A stretch of 34,529 nt of DNA from Moraxella sp. (GTDB taxonomy: Bacteria; Pseudomonadota; Gammaproteobacteria; Pseudomonadales; Moraxellaceae). The position numbers were made by a program, and so were the translations under genes. The notes beneath the pieces were generated by a model, which saw only the letters and a program-made list of their open reading frames with translations, made no database searches and was not told the DNA's origin. The stretch covers positions 1 to 34,529 of the forward strand of contig NZ_JAAELD010000088.1 of NCBI RefSeq assembly GCF_024227015.1. The letters run 5' to 3'. This document shows, piece by piece, positions 9,416 through 19,540 of this stretch (the stretch's first letter is position 1; every line of letters starts with the position of its first letter).

Positions 9416-9458
9416 AAAATCCCAAATCTGCCACATCGGCGTTTTTGGGTTTTATTTT
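9416..9458 (+). terminator. Terminator-like hairpin inside the permease leader (candidate attenuator)
   Basis: AAAATCCCAAA pairs with TTTGGGTTTT (10 bp, one bulged T) and is followed by ATTTTG. It lies between the promoter at 9367-9394 and the ribosome site at 9599. The rest of the 404-nt gap before the permease shows no gene. Confidence 0.4.
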
Positions 9459-9611
9459 GTAAAAAATTCTTGGAGTTGATAGCTTAATCAAATCTCAAAC
9501 ACGCCCAAATCAGATTATCCCGATCTGTCATTAGCACGTTTGAAACAGTATTACGCACCCCAACGCCTTTTCTCTTTTTTGCGTTTACGCACGCTTTTGG
9601 AGGATAATACG

Positions 9612-10997
9612 TTGAGTATTTCACCTGTTCCTGCTAATGCTGCCAAGTTGCAGCGTAATCTTGGTCTATGGCACGTCATCATTATTGGTCTTGCCTATAT
9701 TCAGCCGATGACACTACTTGATACCTTTGGTATGGTATCTCGCGACAGTGGCGGTCATGTCCCCATGTCCTATATCTTTGCCCTGATTGCCATTTTGCTG
9801 ACATCAATTAGCTACGGTCATATGATACGGGCATACCCATCCTCAGGCTCTGCCTATACCTACACCCAAAAAGCAATCAACCCATCAATGGGCTTTATGG
9901 TCGGCTGGTCGAGCTGGCTAGACTACCTGCTTTCGCCGATGGTTAATATCATCTTGGCGGTGCTATATCTTGAAGCTCTATTCCCCTCGGTGAACCATTG
10001 GGTTTGGGTAATTGGCCTGACAGGTCTGATGACCATCGTCAATATTTTTGGCTCAAAGACCGTTGCCTACTTTAACAGCTGGATCGTAGCGGTGCAGTTG
10101 GTGGTTATTGCTGTATTCACCTATTTGATCTATAGCAAGCTACAAATGGCACAGTACGCTGCCAACACTCGCCCTGAAGACATCTATGAGCTGTGGAGCT
10201 TGAAGCCATTCTGGGATGAGATGACCAGCGTTGGTGCGTTGATCACAGGTGCGACCATTCTATGCTTCTCGTTCACAGGCTTTGACTCGATTTCTAGCCT
10301 TGCTGAAGAGACCAAAGACGTTAAAAACACCCTGCCAAAAGCAATGATTCTAACAACGCTGATCGCAGGTATGGTATTTATCATCAGCGGCTACTTCATG
10401 CAAGCTTACCTACCAAGTAGCCCTGAACTGTACTTTGAAGCGGTGGATGAGACTCAAGCAGAGATCTTGCTACTTGTGGGTGGTTCGGCATTCCAAGCGA
10501 TCGTACTGGGCTTTGCAATTGTCACAGTAATGGCGTCTGGTATCTCAGCTCATGCTGGCGTATCTCGTCTGATGTATGTGATGGGTCGTGACGGCGTGAT
10601 CAGCAATAAGATTTTTGGCCAATTAAGCCCGAAATTCTTCACTCCAGTGAACAACATCCTGATCGCAGGTGGCGTGGCATTGACCGCAGGCTTTATTAGC
10701 CTAGAGACAGTGGTAAACCTAATCAGCTTCGGTGCGTTGACTGCATTTAGCTTTGTGAACCTGTCGGTAATCTTCCGCTATGCCATTCGGGATAAACGCA
10801 TCAAAACCCCAAAAGAGATTTTTAACTACGTCATCATACCTACACTTGGCTTTATCAGCATCTTCTTGATGTGGCTAGAAGTGGATAGCATCACCTTTGG
10901 TGTGGGTATCTTCTGGGCATTCTTAGGCTTTATCTGGCTAAGCATCAAGACAGGCGGCTTCAAAAAGCCAGTACCTCAATACCGCGAAGACGTGTAA
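9612..10997 (+). CDS. APC-family permease, PuuP (putrescine importer)-like
   Basis: A 461-aa inner-membrane carrier of the amino acid-polyamine-organocation family with about 12 hydrophobic segments. It closely follows E. coli PuuP as I remember it: LGLWHVIIIGLAYIQPMTLLDTFG, GSAYTYTQKAINPSMGFMVGWSSWLDYL, GATILCFSFTGFDSISSLAEET, HAGVSRLMYVMGRDGV and SFGALTAFSFVNLSVIF. A putrescine or related amine/amino-acid substrate is inferred. The tracked ORF starts at a TTG (9540) with no ribosome site; a perfect GGAGG at 9599-9603 sits 8 nt before TTG 9612, which gives MSISPVPANAAKLQRNLGL, so I chose that. It has its own promoter and terminator. dat/ddc in the same window make polyamine chemistry a natural theme. 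Confidence 0.87.
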   Translation: MSISPVPANAAKLQRNLGLWHVIIIGLAYIQPMTLLDTFGMVSRDSGGHVPMSYIFALIAILLTSISYGHMIRAYPSSGSAYTYTQKAINPSMGFMVGWSSWLDYLLSPMVNIILAVLYLEALFPSVNHWVWVIGLTGLMTIVNIFGSKTVAYFNSWIVAVQLVVIAVFTYLIYSKLQMAQYAANTRPEDIYELWSLKPFWDEMTSVGALITGATILCFSFTGFDSISSLAEETKDVKNTLPKAMILTTLIAGMVFIISGYFMQAYLPSSPELYFEAVDETQAEILLLVGGSAFQAIVLGFAIVTVMASGISAHAGVSRLMYVMGRDGVISNKIFGQLSPKFFTPVNNILIAGGVALTAGFISLETVVNLISFGALTAFSFVNLSVIFRYAIRDKRIKTPKEIFNYVIIPTLGFISIFLMWLEVDSITFGVGIFWAFLGFIWLSIKTGGFKKPVPQYREDV

Positions 10998-11011
10998 TGC
11001 GTTTCACATCC

Positions 11012-11041
11012 AAAAACCCTGTCAAGTTGGCAGGGTTTTTT
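11012..11041 (+). terminator. Intrinsic terminator of the permease
   Basis: AAAAACCCTG / CAGGGTTTTT, a perfect 10-bp stem extendable by T-G and C-G pairs, followed by T. Confidence 0.92.
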
Positions 11042-11114
11042 GTTAAAATAATCATACAATTTTTCTTAAAAATCGTATTATAATAATAAAATAATCCCAC
11101 CCTTAGGTGACATC

Positions 11115-11558
11115 ATGAAAAAACCAATACTCCTATCTGCATTCGTCCTAGCCCTCGCCATGACAGGCTGTGCCACGAAACAGCCACAGCTCAACGTCAA
11201 TGACTGCGCAACTGCAGACTGGCAAACTATCGGCATCAAAGACGGTCAAAACGGCTACAGCGCCCAACGCATTCTAAGCCATCAAAAAACCTGCCAAGCA
11301 GCTGGCATTAGCCCGAACCGAGCAGCTTGGGAAGAAGGTCGTCAGATCGGCCTACAAAGCTACTGCACGAAGTCGAATGCCTACGAGATGGGCAGACGCG
11401 GCTATGAATTGACCGGTGTCTGCGATCACAACCTAGAAGAGCTGCACCATGCCAACATGATGGGACTTCAACAATATGAGATGAGTCAGCGCATTCACCG
11501 CCCTTATGGGTATGGCTACTATGGCGGCTATCCGTTTTTGCCTTGGTATTTTTATTGA
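11115..11558 (+). CDS. DUF2799-like lipoprotein
   Basis: A 147-aa lipoprotein: signal peptide with lipobox AMTGC (about residues 16-20). The mature part begins with NDCATADWQTIGIKDGQNGYSAQRI, the C-x(n)-W-xx-G-xx-DG pattern that I associate with DUF2799. Further repeats of this style follow (WEEGRQIGLQSYC, YEMGRRGYELTGVC), with four mature cysteines that could pair. The last 20 residues are Tyr/Gly-rich (GYGYYGGYPF). Function unknown. It is a single-gene unit: an AT-rich promoter with TATAAT at 11079-11084 upstream and a perfect terminator downstream. Confidence 0.75.
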   Translation: MKKPILLSAFVLALAMTGCATKQPQLNVNDCATADWQTIGIKDGQNGYSAQRILSHQKTCQAAGISPNRAAWEEGRQIGLQSYCTKSNAYEMGRRGYELTGVCDHNLEELHHANMMGLQQYEMSQRIHRPYGYGYYGGYPFLPWYFY

Positions 11559-11568
11559 TTCACACAAG

Positions 11569-11595
11569 CCCCAATGGTATTCATTGGGGTTTTTC
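11569..11595 (+). terminator. Intrinsic terminator of the DUF2799-like gene
   Basis: CCCCAATG / CATTGGGG, a perfect 8-bp stem with a 5-nt loop and a 6-T run, 11 nt after the stop. Confidence 0.92.
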
Positions 11596-11672
11596 GTTTA
11601 TAGATGATTTTTGCAACCTTGCTCTTTATGGGAAAATTATAAATTCTTAAATCCCAACCAAGCTAGTTGATA

Positions 11673-12002
11673 TTAAGCATTGAATGCCATAATAACAATA
11701 CCCACGAACACGATCGCCAGCATCAGCCAGCCCAGTCGCTTTGCGCTTTGATTAACTTCAACCAAATCCACATCTTGCTTTAATTTTGTTGCAATCCAGC
11801 GCCTCGTCAGATATCCTGATACCATCCCAAATACCGCCAAGCATACCGCATGTAGCAGCCCAGCCCAGATGCCTTCAAGGTTAAAGATCTCAAGCTCTGG
11901 ACGACAATACCAAAGCACAAACAAAATCAACGCATAAAGCGCAACGCCAAACCCACGCCCAGCGTCAAGAATGTGCTTATAGGTCTCATCTGAACAGCTC
12001 AT
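11673..12002 (-). CDS. Small membrane protein of unknown function
   Basis: A 109-aa protein that I do not recognise. It has three hydrophobic segments (about residues 17-33, 44-64 and 89-107) separated by short polar loops, one of them RRWIATKLKQDVDLVEVNQSAKR, basic then acidic. The first segment follows a polar N-terminus, so there is no cleaved signal peptide; an inner-membrane location is likely. It is transcribed divergently from metR with 147 nt between them; GGATGGGTG lies just before the ATG. No catalytic or binding motif is seen. The coding call rests on length, start context and consistent hydrophobic pattern. Confidence 0.65.
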   Translation of the reverse strand: MSCSDETYKHILDAGRGFGVALYALILFVLWYCRPELEIFNLEGIWAGLLHAVCLAVFGMVSGYLTRRWIATKLKQDVDLVEVNQSAKRLGWLMLAIVFVGIVIMAFNA

Positions 12003-12105
12003 TATTCACCCATCCCTATTATCTTTAAATAAAATTTAAGAGCAATTTACAATGGTTTATGCCCACAAACAACAACATTTTAACATGAAAAAATTTTAAA
12101 TCTTA

Positions 12106-12114
12106 TGCTAAAAT
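12106..12114 (+). promoter_or_regulatory. Extended -10 of metR
   Basis: TGCTAAAAT (in TTATGCTAAAATA), 35 nt before the ATG. The same string occurs before metX. No good -35 is apparent. Confidence 0.45.
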
Positions 12115-12149
12115 ATTGAATAATTTTAAATCATTAGGTTAAGATTATC

Positions 12150-13037
12150 ATGTTAGAAATCCGCCACCTACAGATGCTCTCTACGCTGGCTCGTCATGGC
12201 TCGCTGGCGACCACCGCCGATGAGCTGAATCTGACCGCATCCGCCATCTCTCATCAGCTAAAAGAACTTGAAAGCTTTTATAACATCTCTTTGGTGAATC
12301 GTCGCACGCGCCCTGTCAGCTTCACGCCTGCAGGCAAGCTCTTACTGCAGCTGGCCGACAGCATTCTACCGCAGGTCGCCCGCACCAAATCCGACATCAA
12401 ACGACTGGCGCACGGTCAGGCAGGACAATTAAGACTTGCCAGTGAATGCCACAGCTGCTTTGATTGGCTGATGCCAATTTTAAATGTTTATCGTAAAGAA
12501 TACAGCGATGTTGAGCTGGACTTTACTTCAGGGTTTGAACCTGAGCCGCACCAGATGCTCATTGATGGCGACATTGATCTACTGATCACCGCAAGCAACC
12601 TGCCCATTGAAGGCATCCTGTACGAGCCACTATTTACTTACGAAAGCCGCCTGGTGCTCTCGCCTTCACATCTGCTCGCCAGCCATAACACCATCGAACC
12701 TGACGACCTCATCAATGAGACGCTCATCGCTTATCCTGTAGAACAAAAACGTCTAGACATCATCGCTAAGTTCTTGGAGCCTAACGGTGTCATGCCAAAG
12801 CAAATCCGCACTACCGAACTTACCGCCATGCTCATACAGTTGGTCGCCAGTGAACGTGGTGTGGCGGCACTGCCTGACTGGGTGGCGAGCGAATATGAAA
12901 AAAAAGGCTGGGTGGTTAGCCGTCCGCTGGGCGCTGGCGTGTACTGCCAACTGTATGCAGCGATTCGTAGCGACAGTCAGGAATTGGCTTATATGAAAGG
13001 TTTTCTAAGCTTACTAGAAAACATTCAAAAACCTTAA
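12150..13037 (+). CDS. metR: LysR-type transcriptional regulator MetR
   Basis: MetR activates methionine-biosynthesis genes with homocysteine as co-effector. The 295-aa protein has an N-terminal winged helix-turn-helix (MLEIRHLQMLSTLARHGSLATTADELNLTASAISHQLKELE) and a periplasmic-binding-like effector domain. The match to E. coli MetR is specific: LRLASECHSCFDWLMPIL, PVEQKRLDII and VASERGVAALPDWV are close counterparts of MetR segments (IAIECHSCIQWL; ARMGIAALPHWV). It stands alone; metX and metW, plausible targets, lie about 11.5 kb away. I did not find a clear TGAA-N5-TTCA MetR box in its own upstream region. Confidence 0.9.
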   Translation: MLEIRHLQMLSTLARHGSLATTADELNLTASAISHQLKELESFYNISLVNRRTRPVSFTPAGKLLLQLADSILPQVARTKSDIKRLAHGQAGQLRLASECHSCFDWLMPILNVYRKEYSDVELDFTSGFEPEPHQMLIDGDIDLLITASNLPIEGILYEPLFTYESRLVLSPSHLLASHNTIEPDDLINETLIAYPVEQKRLDIIAKFLEPNGVMPKQIRTTELTAMLIQLVASERGVAALPDWVASEYEKKGWVVSRPLGAGVYCQLYAAIRSDSQELAYMKGFLSLLENIQKP

Positions 13038-13138
13038 ACTAATGAATGATGATAGACAATTTAAATGATAGTATTTTTTAAATAAATGATAATAGCAGTT
13101 TTATCATCCAAACAATATAGTTATGCATCCGTCAAAGA

Positions 13139-13147
13139 TGGTATAAT
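13139..13147 (+). promoter_or_regulatory. Extended -10 promoter of icd
   Basis: TGGTATAAT is a perfect -10 with the TGn extension; the -35 is poor. Transcription would start near 13154, leaving a leader of about 110 nt. Confidence 0.6.
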
Positions 13148-13169
13148 AGCCACGCGACAAATGGATTTA

Positions 13170-13192
13170 GCTGCAAGTCATCCGCTTGCAGC
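13170..13192 (+). promoter_or_regulatory. Stem-loop in the icd leader
   Basis: GCTGCAAG / CTTGCAGC, a perfect GC-rich 8-bp stem with a 7-nt loop (TCATCCG), about 16 nt after the predicted transcription start. There is no T-run, so it is not a terminator. It may stabilise the mRNA 5' end or be a binding site. Confidence 0.5.
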
Positions 13193-13243
13193 GATTGAAT
13201 GATGTGTGACATTAGGCGCATCAACCATTCACCCTATTTATGA

Positions 13244-15487
<2,244 letters not shown>

Positions 15488-15499
15488 TTCATCCTCACA

Positions 15500-15528
15500 A
15501 AATGCCATCTTTTTAGGTGGCATTTTTA
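15500..15528 (+). terminator. Intrinsic terminator of icd
   Basis: AAATGCCATC / GGTGGCATTT (10-bp stem with one T-G pair), followed by TTTTATTT. It ends 11 nt before the next start codon. Confidence 0.9.
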
Positions 15529-15538
15529 TTTCTGTATT

Positions 15539-16027
15539 ATGAAAAACATCACCTTAAGCACATTAAAATATTTAATGATCTTCATCGTCATCTATATGGT
15601 GGTGAATCTTTGGCGCGCACCCACCTTACCCGACACGCCAGAGCTTCGCTATCAGACCAATCAAGGTCAGATCATTGATGCCGTCGCCCAAAGTCATGAT
15701 GCACCTGTATTGGTGTATTTTTGGGGTACGTGGTGCTCGATCTGTCGCATCACCACGCCGAATGTCGAGACATTACACGAGAATGGTACGCCTGTGATCA
15801 CCGTTGCCACACGATCGGACAGCACGACAGAATTGGCGGAGTACCTCACCAAAAATCAGCTTGATTTTATGGTGATTAATGACTTGGATGGTCGGGTTTT
15901 TCAGGATTGGCAAGGCAAAGTAACGCCATCGTTCGTCATCCTAAAAGATGGTAAAATCCATCAAAGCTTTACCGGCATCGCACCACTTTGGTCGTTAAAA
16001 TTAAGGCTTTGGATGGCGCGCCTTTAA
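15539..16027 (+). CDS. Membrane-anchored thioredoxin-like disulfide oxidoreductase
   Basis: A 162-aa protein with an N-terminal membrane anchor or uncleaved signal (about residues 8-24, YLMIFIVIYMVVNLW) and a periplasmic thioredoxin-fold domain. The redox motif is WCSIC (residues ~73-77) in VLVYFWGTWCSICRITTPN, and the cis-proline is in KVTPSFVILKDG. It resembles the ScsD/DsbE/TlpA group that handles periplasmic disulfides, reduces cytochrome c apoprotein or protects against copper; the partner cannot be assigned. The start follows the icd terminator almost directly with no good ribosome site, so the 5' end is less certain. gmk follows 76 nt later, with its own promoter. Confidence 0.82.
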   Translation: MKNITLSTLKYLMIFIVIYMVVNLWRAPTLPDTPELRYQTNQGQIIDAVAQSHDAPVLVYFWGTWCSICRITTPNVETLHENGTPVITVATRSDSTTELAEYLTKNQLDFMVINDLDGRVFQDWQGKVTPSFVILKDGKIHQSFTGIAPLWSLKLRLWMARL

Positions 16028-16059
16028 TGAGATTAACATTAGGCGGGTTTTTAGGCTTA

Positions 16060-16068
16060 TGTTATAAT
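16060..16068 (+). promoter_or_regulatory. Extended -10 promoter of gmk
   Basis: TGTTATAAT: a perfect -10 with TGn extension, 35 nt before the gmk ATG. Confidence 0.6.
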
Positions 16069-16103
16069 AATCGTTTTTATTCTGTATTCATCAAGAGCAC
16101 CCC

Positions 16104-16724
16104 ATGAGCGCACAAGGCACATTATTCATCATCACCGCCGCATCAGGCACCGGCAAAACCAGCCTCGTCAAAGAGCTACTCGCCACTACGGACAACCTAA
16201 AAGTTAGCATCTCGCACACCACCAGACAGCCACGACCTGCTGAGGCTGATGGCGTGCATTATTATTTTACTGACAAAGCGGCTTTTGAGCAGCTGATCGC
16301 GAAAGGTGCTTTTTTTGAATATGCTGAAGTCTTTGGCAATTATTATGGCACAAGCAAGCAAGCCGTGGATGACTTACTTAACCAAGGCATCGATGTCATC
16401 TTAGAGATCGACTGGCAAGGCGCATTACAAGTCAAAGAAAAATCCCCGCAAGCTGTAATGATCTTCATTCTGCCACCAAGTCGTGACGCGCTGCGCAGCC
16501 GATTGTCTAATCGTGGTCAGGACAGCAGCGATGTCATCCAGACACGTCTGGCGGGTGCGGTCACTGAGATGAAGAATTACCACCACTTTGATTATGTTGT
16601 AATTAATGATGACTTTAGCACCGCATTGAGTGATCTGCAGACCATCATCAAGGCGCAGCGCCTAACCTTAACGCAGCAGGCAGCTCGTCAAAACGCACTC
16701 ATCGAATCTCTACTAAGCGACTGA
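16104..16724 (+). CDS. gmk: Guanylate kinase
   Basis: Phosphorylates GMP to GDP with ATP. The 206-aa protein shows the P-loop [12 protein letters not shown] (residues ~12-23), GMP-binding [36 protein letters not shown] and the [11 protein letters not shown] Walker-B-like strand, then the lid [18 protein letters not shown]. Length and motif order are normal. The P-loop reads ASGTGK where many homologues have PSGAGK, a conservative difference. The next gene starts 7 nt downstream and probably shares the transcript. Confidence 0.97.
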   Translation: MSAQGTLFIITAASGTGKTSLVKELLATTDNLKVSISHTTRQPRPAEADGVHYYFTDKAAFEQLIAKGAFFEYAEVFGNYYGTSKQAVDDLLNQGIDVILEIDWQGALQVKEKSPQAVMIFILPPSRDALRSRLSNRGQDSSDVIQTRLAGAVTEMKNYHHFDYVVINDDFSTALSDLQTIIKAQRLTLTQQAARQNALIESLLSD

Positions 16725-16731
16725 TCGCCCG

Positions 16732-17692
16732 ATGGCTCGCTTGGTGCTGCTTGGGCTGCTTGCAGGGTTATTTTTTAGTACGACGTTTGTACTTAACGAG
16801 CTAATGGCAAGCCAAAACGGTCATTGGTTCTGGTCGGCAAGTGGTCGCTACATCTTTATGTGGTTCATATTAAGCGCGCTCATCGCCCTAAAAGACGGCG
16901 TTAAGACCTTAGTTGGTCTTGTTGCACTGTTTACAGATCACTGGAAATTCTGGTGTGTGGCAGGCGGTATTGGCTTTGGTGGGTTTTATGCGTTTTTGTG
17001 CTTTGGTGCAGATCACGCACCCGGCTGGATCATCGCTGCGACTTTTCAGTTTACCGCTGTGGCAAGCTTGATTGTCTTGGCTGTATTTGGCGAGCGTCTA
17101 AGTAAGCGCATCATTGGCACAAGTCTGCTGATATTCACAGGTGTGCTAATTACCAACCTTGGCGAAGGACTACATCACGCCACAGGCAGCACAAGTACTT
17201 TATTACTGATGGGTACTACCTGCATTCATAGCAGGGTTTTGTTTCCCTGTGGGCAATCAGCTAGTCTGGTATAGCACTGCCAAGCCCACTCATCATAACG
17301 CATTGACCCAAGCCATCCCACACATCACATCACCACTCATGCGCAGTGCCTTAAATAAAGTATGGCTACTGACCACAGGTTCTCTGCCGCTTTGGCTCGT
17401 GCTTGGCTTGTTCATACAGCCAGATTTTCCCAGCACATCTCAAGTGTTTAATACGTTTTTGGTGGCGTTATTTGCAGGTGTGATCGCAACGAGCATTTTT
17501 CTGTTTGCGCGTTCCAAAGCCACAACCAGCGCGCAGATCGCTGCCATCGACGCCACCCAAGCAAGTGAAGTGCTGTTTGCCGTCTTGGGTGGTATGGCTC
17601 TATTGGGGACATCGGCACCGTCGCTCATCAGCATGATTGGGGTGTTGATGGTTGTGGTGGGTTTATTTGGTTTTGCCAAGATACAGGCTTAA
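16732..17692 (+). pseudogene. DMT-superfamily transporter (EmrE/multidrug-resistance efflux type), frameshifted
   Basis: Two ORFs, 16732-17274 (frame 1) and 17249-17692 (frame 2), together make one ~320-aa transporter with about ten hydrophobic segments. The first reads well to LLMGT, then becomes out of character (CIHSRVLFPC). The second frame, read back past its GTG, continues with LPAFIAGFCFPVGNQLVWY, which is the expected join. The break therefore lies within about 17211-17221 (GGTACTACCTG) and equals one extra base or two missing bases. It may be a real inactivating mutation, a phase-variable or programmed shift, or a sequencing error; there is no long homopolymer at the site. The family exports or imports small organic molecules; the substrate is unknown. 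It lies between gmk (7 nt) and the TRIC gene (4 nt). Confidence 0.8.
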
Positions 17693-17695
17693 TTC

Positions 17696-18346
17696 ATGAT
17701 GAATATTATCTTTGAGAGCATCACGCCTGATTTTATGATTTACCTGCTGGACATGGTGGGCGTGGTGGCGTGTGCGATCGCAGGCACGACGCTTGCGCTT
17801 CATAAGAAATTTGATTTTTTTGGTTGTATCTTGGTGTCCATGGTGAATGCTATCGGCGGCGGTACGATTCGTGATGTCATGCTCGACCGCCATCCGCTAT
17901 TTTGGATGACCGATTTGAATTATGTCATTGTGATTACATTAACTTCGCTCATCTGTCAGGTGTTGTTTAATTATTATCAAAAAATCGACTGGACGCTCAA
18001 GTTCTTCGATGCGATCGGGTTGGCAGCATTTAGCGTGATCGGGCTCAAAGTCGGTCTTACCCTCGGGGCGCATCCGATGATCGCTGTGATGATGGCGGTC
18101 TTAACCAGCATCGCCGGTGGCATCATGCGCGACATGATCTGTAACGAGATTCCACTTGTTCTACAAAAAGAAATCTACATCAGTGCAAGCATCACGGGCG
18201 CGTTGCTTTATTTTATGCTTGGGCAAATTGGCGCATCGGACGCGATTCAGGACACTTTGACACTCGTTACGATCTTCGGGGTGCGGATGTTGGCGATTCG
18301 CTTTGATTGGCATTTACCCTCTATCCGCCTAAATTCCGATACATAA
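17696..18346 (+). CDS. TRIC-family (UPF0126, YadS/YicG-like) membrane protein
   Basis: A 216-aa inner-membrane protein with about seven hydrophobic segments in two homologous halves. Each half carries the family signature: NAIGGGTIRDVML (about residues 55-67) and SIAGGIMRDMICNEIP (about 139-154). Bacterial TRIC homologues form trimeric monovalent-cation channels; some relatives have been linked to glycine uptake. The physiological role here is unknown. The start is 4 nt after the DMT transporter stop, so it is likely cotranscribed with gmk and that gene. Confidence 0.88.
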   Translation: MMNIIFESITPDFMIYLLDMVGVVACAIAGTTLALHKKFDFFGCILVSMVNAIGGGTIRDVMLDRHPLFWMTDLNYVIVITLTSLICQVLFNYYQKIDWTLKFFDAIGLAAFSVIGLKVGLTLGAHPMIAVMMAVLTSIAGGIMRDMICNEIPLVLQKEIYISASITGALLYFMLGQIGASDAIQDTLTLVTIFGVRMLAIRFDWHLPSIRLNSDT

Positions 18347-18350
18347 TAAA

Positions 18351-18380
18351 AAAACCTGCCAAATTTAGCAGGTTTTCTTT
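18351..18380. terminator. Bidirectional terminator between the TRIC gene and hemH
   Basis: AAAACCTGC / GCAGGTTTT, a perfect 9-bp stem with an 8-nt loop and A/T runs on both sides, in the 36-nt gap between convergent genes. Confidence 0.9.
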
Positions 18381-18382
18381 GG

Positions 18383-19345
18383 TTATAAATATCGTCCGAC
18401 CACGTCCGCCATCAGCTCAATGTGCAGCGCATCGGTGTTCAGCGCAGGGATATACTCATAAGATTTACCGCCTGCATTCATGAAGTTATCACGGTTCTCC
18501 ACTGCAAGCTCCTCTAGAGTCTCCAAGCAATCAGCCGAGAAAGCAGGGCTTAGCACCTGCACAGACATGCCTTTAGCCCCCCACTCGCCAAGCAGCTCAT
18601 CGGTATAGGGCTTAAGCCATTCTTGCGCGCCGAAACGCGACTGAAAACTTATCGCCCATTCATCAGCGCCCAACCCTAGCTCACTGGCAACCAGCACGGC
18701 GGTCTTTCGGCATTGCTCAGCATAGGGATCGCCTTTATCTGCATAAGGCTTAGGAATGCCATGAAAGCTCATTAGCAATTTATCAGCTCGCCCATGCCCC
18801 GCCCAGAACTTACGAATGCTATCCGCTAACGCCTTGATGTACAGTGGATGATCATGATAATCACGCGTGAACTGAATGGCAGGCATGTTGCGCTTATCCA
18901 TGCAGTATTCCGCCACCTTGTCGAATACTGCTGCCGTGGTGGTCGCCGAATACTGTGGATAGAGTGAGAAGATGATAAAGTCATCGTAGCCTTTATCTTG
19001 AAGCTCCTTCATCACATGCTTGATGTTCGGATTGCCGTACGTGGTGGCAGGAAACACAGGGGTTGGCGTGCCATTGTCGATAAGTTTGTCTTGTAGTAGC
19101 GCAGCTTGCTGTTTTAGGATTGCAAGTAGCGGCGAACCGTCTGCTGTCCAGACACTTTCATAAGCATGAGCCACTCGCTTGGGACGCGTGGTCAATACGA
19201 ATAGGTTTAAGATGATTTGCCAAATAAATGGCGGAATCTCAATCACACGAGTGTCGGACAAGAACTCACGCAAATAGCGGCGTACACCTTGAGGTGTGGG
19301 CTCGTCTGGCGTACCTAAGTTCACAAGAATAATGGCGGTTTTCAT
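18383..19345 (-). CDS. hemH: Ferrochelatase
   Basis: Inserts Fe(II) into protoporphyrin IX, the last step of haem b synthesis. The 320-aa protein starts MKTAIILVNLGTPDEPTPQGVRRYLREFLSD, has SLYPQYSATTTAAVFD, the metal-binding histidine in LLMSFHGIPKPY (about residue 195) and the active-site glutamate in FSADCLETLEEL (about residue 276). Length and motif order are those of bacterial HemH. It is the only minus-strand gene in this half of the window, divergent from the ABC importer with 195 nt between them. Confidence 0.97.
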   Translation of the reverse strand: MKTAIILVNLGTPDEPTPQGVRRYLREFLSDTRVIEIPPFIWQIILNLFVLTTRPKRVAHAYESVWTADGSPLLAILKQQAALLQDKLIDNGTPTPVFPATTYGNPNIKHVMKELQDKGYDDFIIFSLYPQYSATTTAAVFDKVAEYCMDKRNMPAIQFTRDYHDHPLYIKALADSIRKFWAGHGRADKLLMSFHGIPKPYADKGDPYAEQCRKTAVLVASELGLGADEWAISFQSRFGAQEWLKPYTDELLGEWGAKGMSVQVLSPAFSADCLETLEELAVENRDNFMNAGGKSYEYIPALNTDALHIELMADVVGRYL

Positions 19346-19476
19346 GAATGTTTATCATTTAAAAATTTGGTTTAGTTTAACATTTTTTGGCAAAAATAGC
19401 AGTTTATTTTATCAATTAACGCATTCATAGATAACAAATATTCTTATTTGCATTGTTAAGTAGCATCACATTCTGC

Positions 19477-19505
19477 TTGCAATTTATCTTGTTATAGAAT
19501 AACAT
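19477..19505 (+). promoter_or_regulatory. Candidate promoter of the ABC importer operon
   Basis: TTGCAA, 17 nt, TAACAT: 4/6 and 4/6 matches at ideal spacing, ending 35 nt before the ATG. The Zur-like dyad at 19490-19504 covers the spacer and -10. Confidence 0.4.
19490..19504. promoter_or_regulatory. Zur-like operator upstream of the ABC importer
   Basis: TGTTATAGAATAACA is a perfect 6-bp dyad (TGTTAT / ATAACA, 3-nt centre). It matches the core of the E. coli-type Zur site TGTTATAATATAACA at 13 of 15 positions. It lies 36 nt before the solute-binding-protein ATG and overlaps the predicted promoter, as a repressor site should. A second small dyad CAAATA-TTCT-TATTTG lies at 19435-19450. The assignment is by motif resemblance only. 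Confidence 0.5.
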
Positions 19506-19540
19506 AAGCCAAATTTTTTATACTCTCACGGGATAATTTT

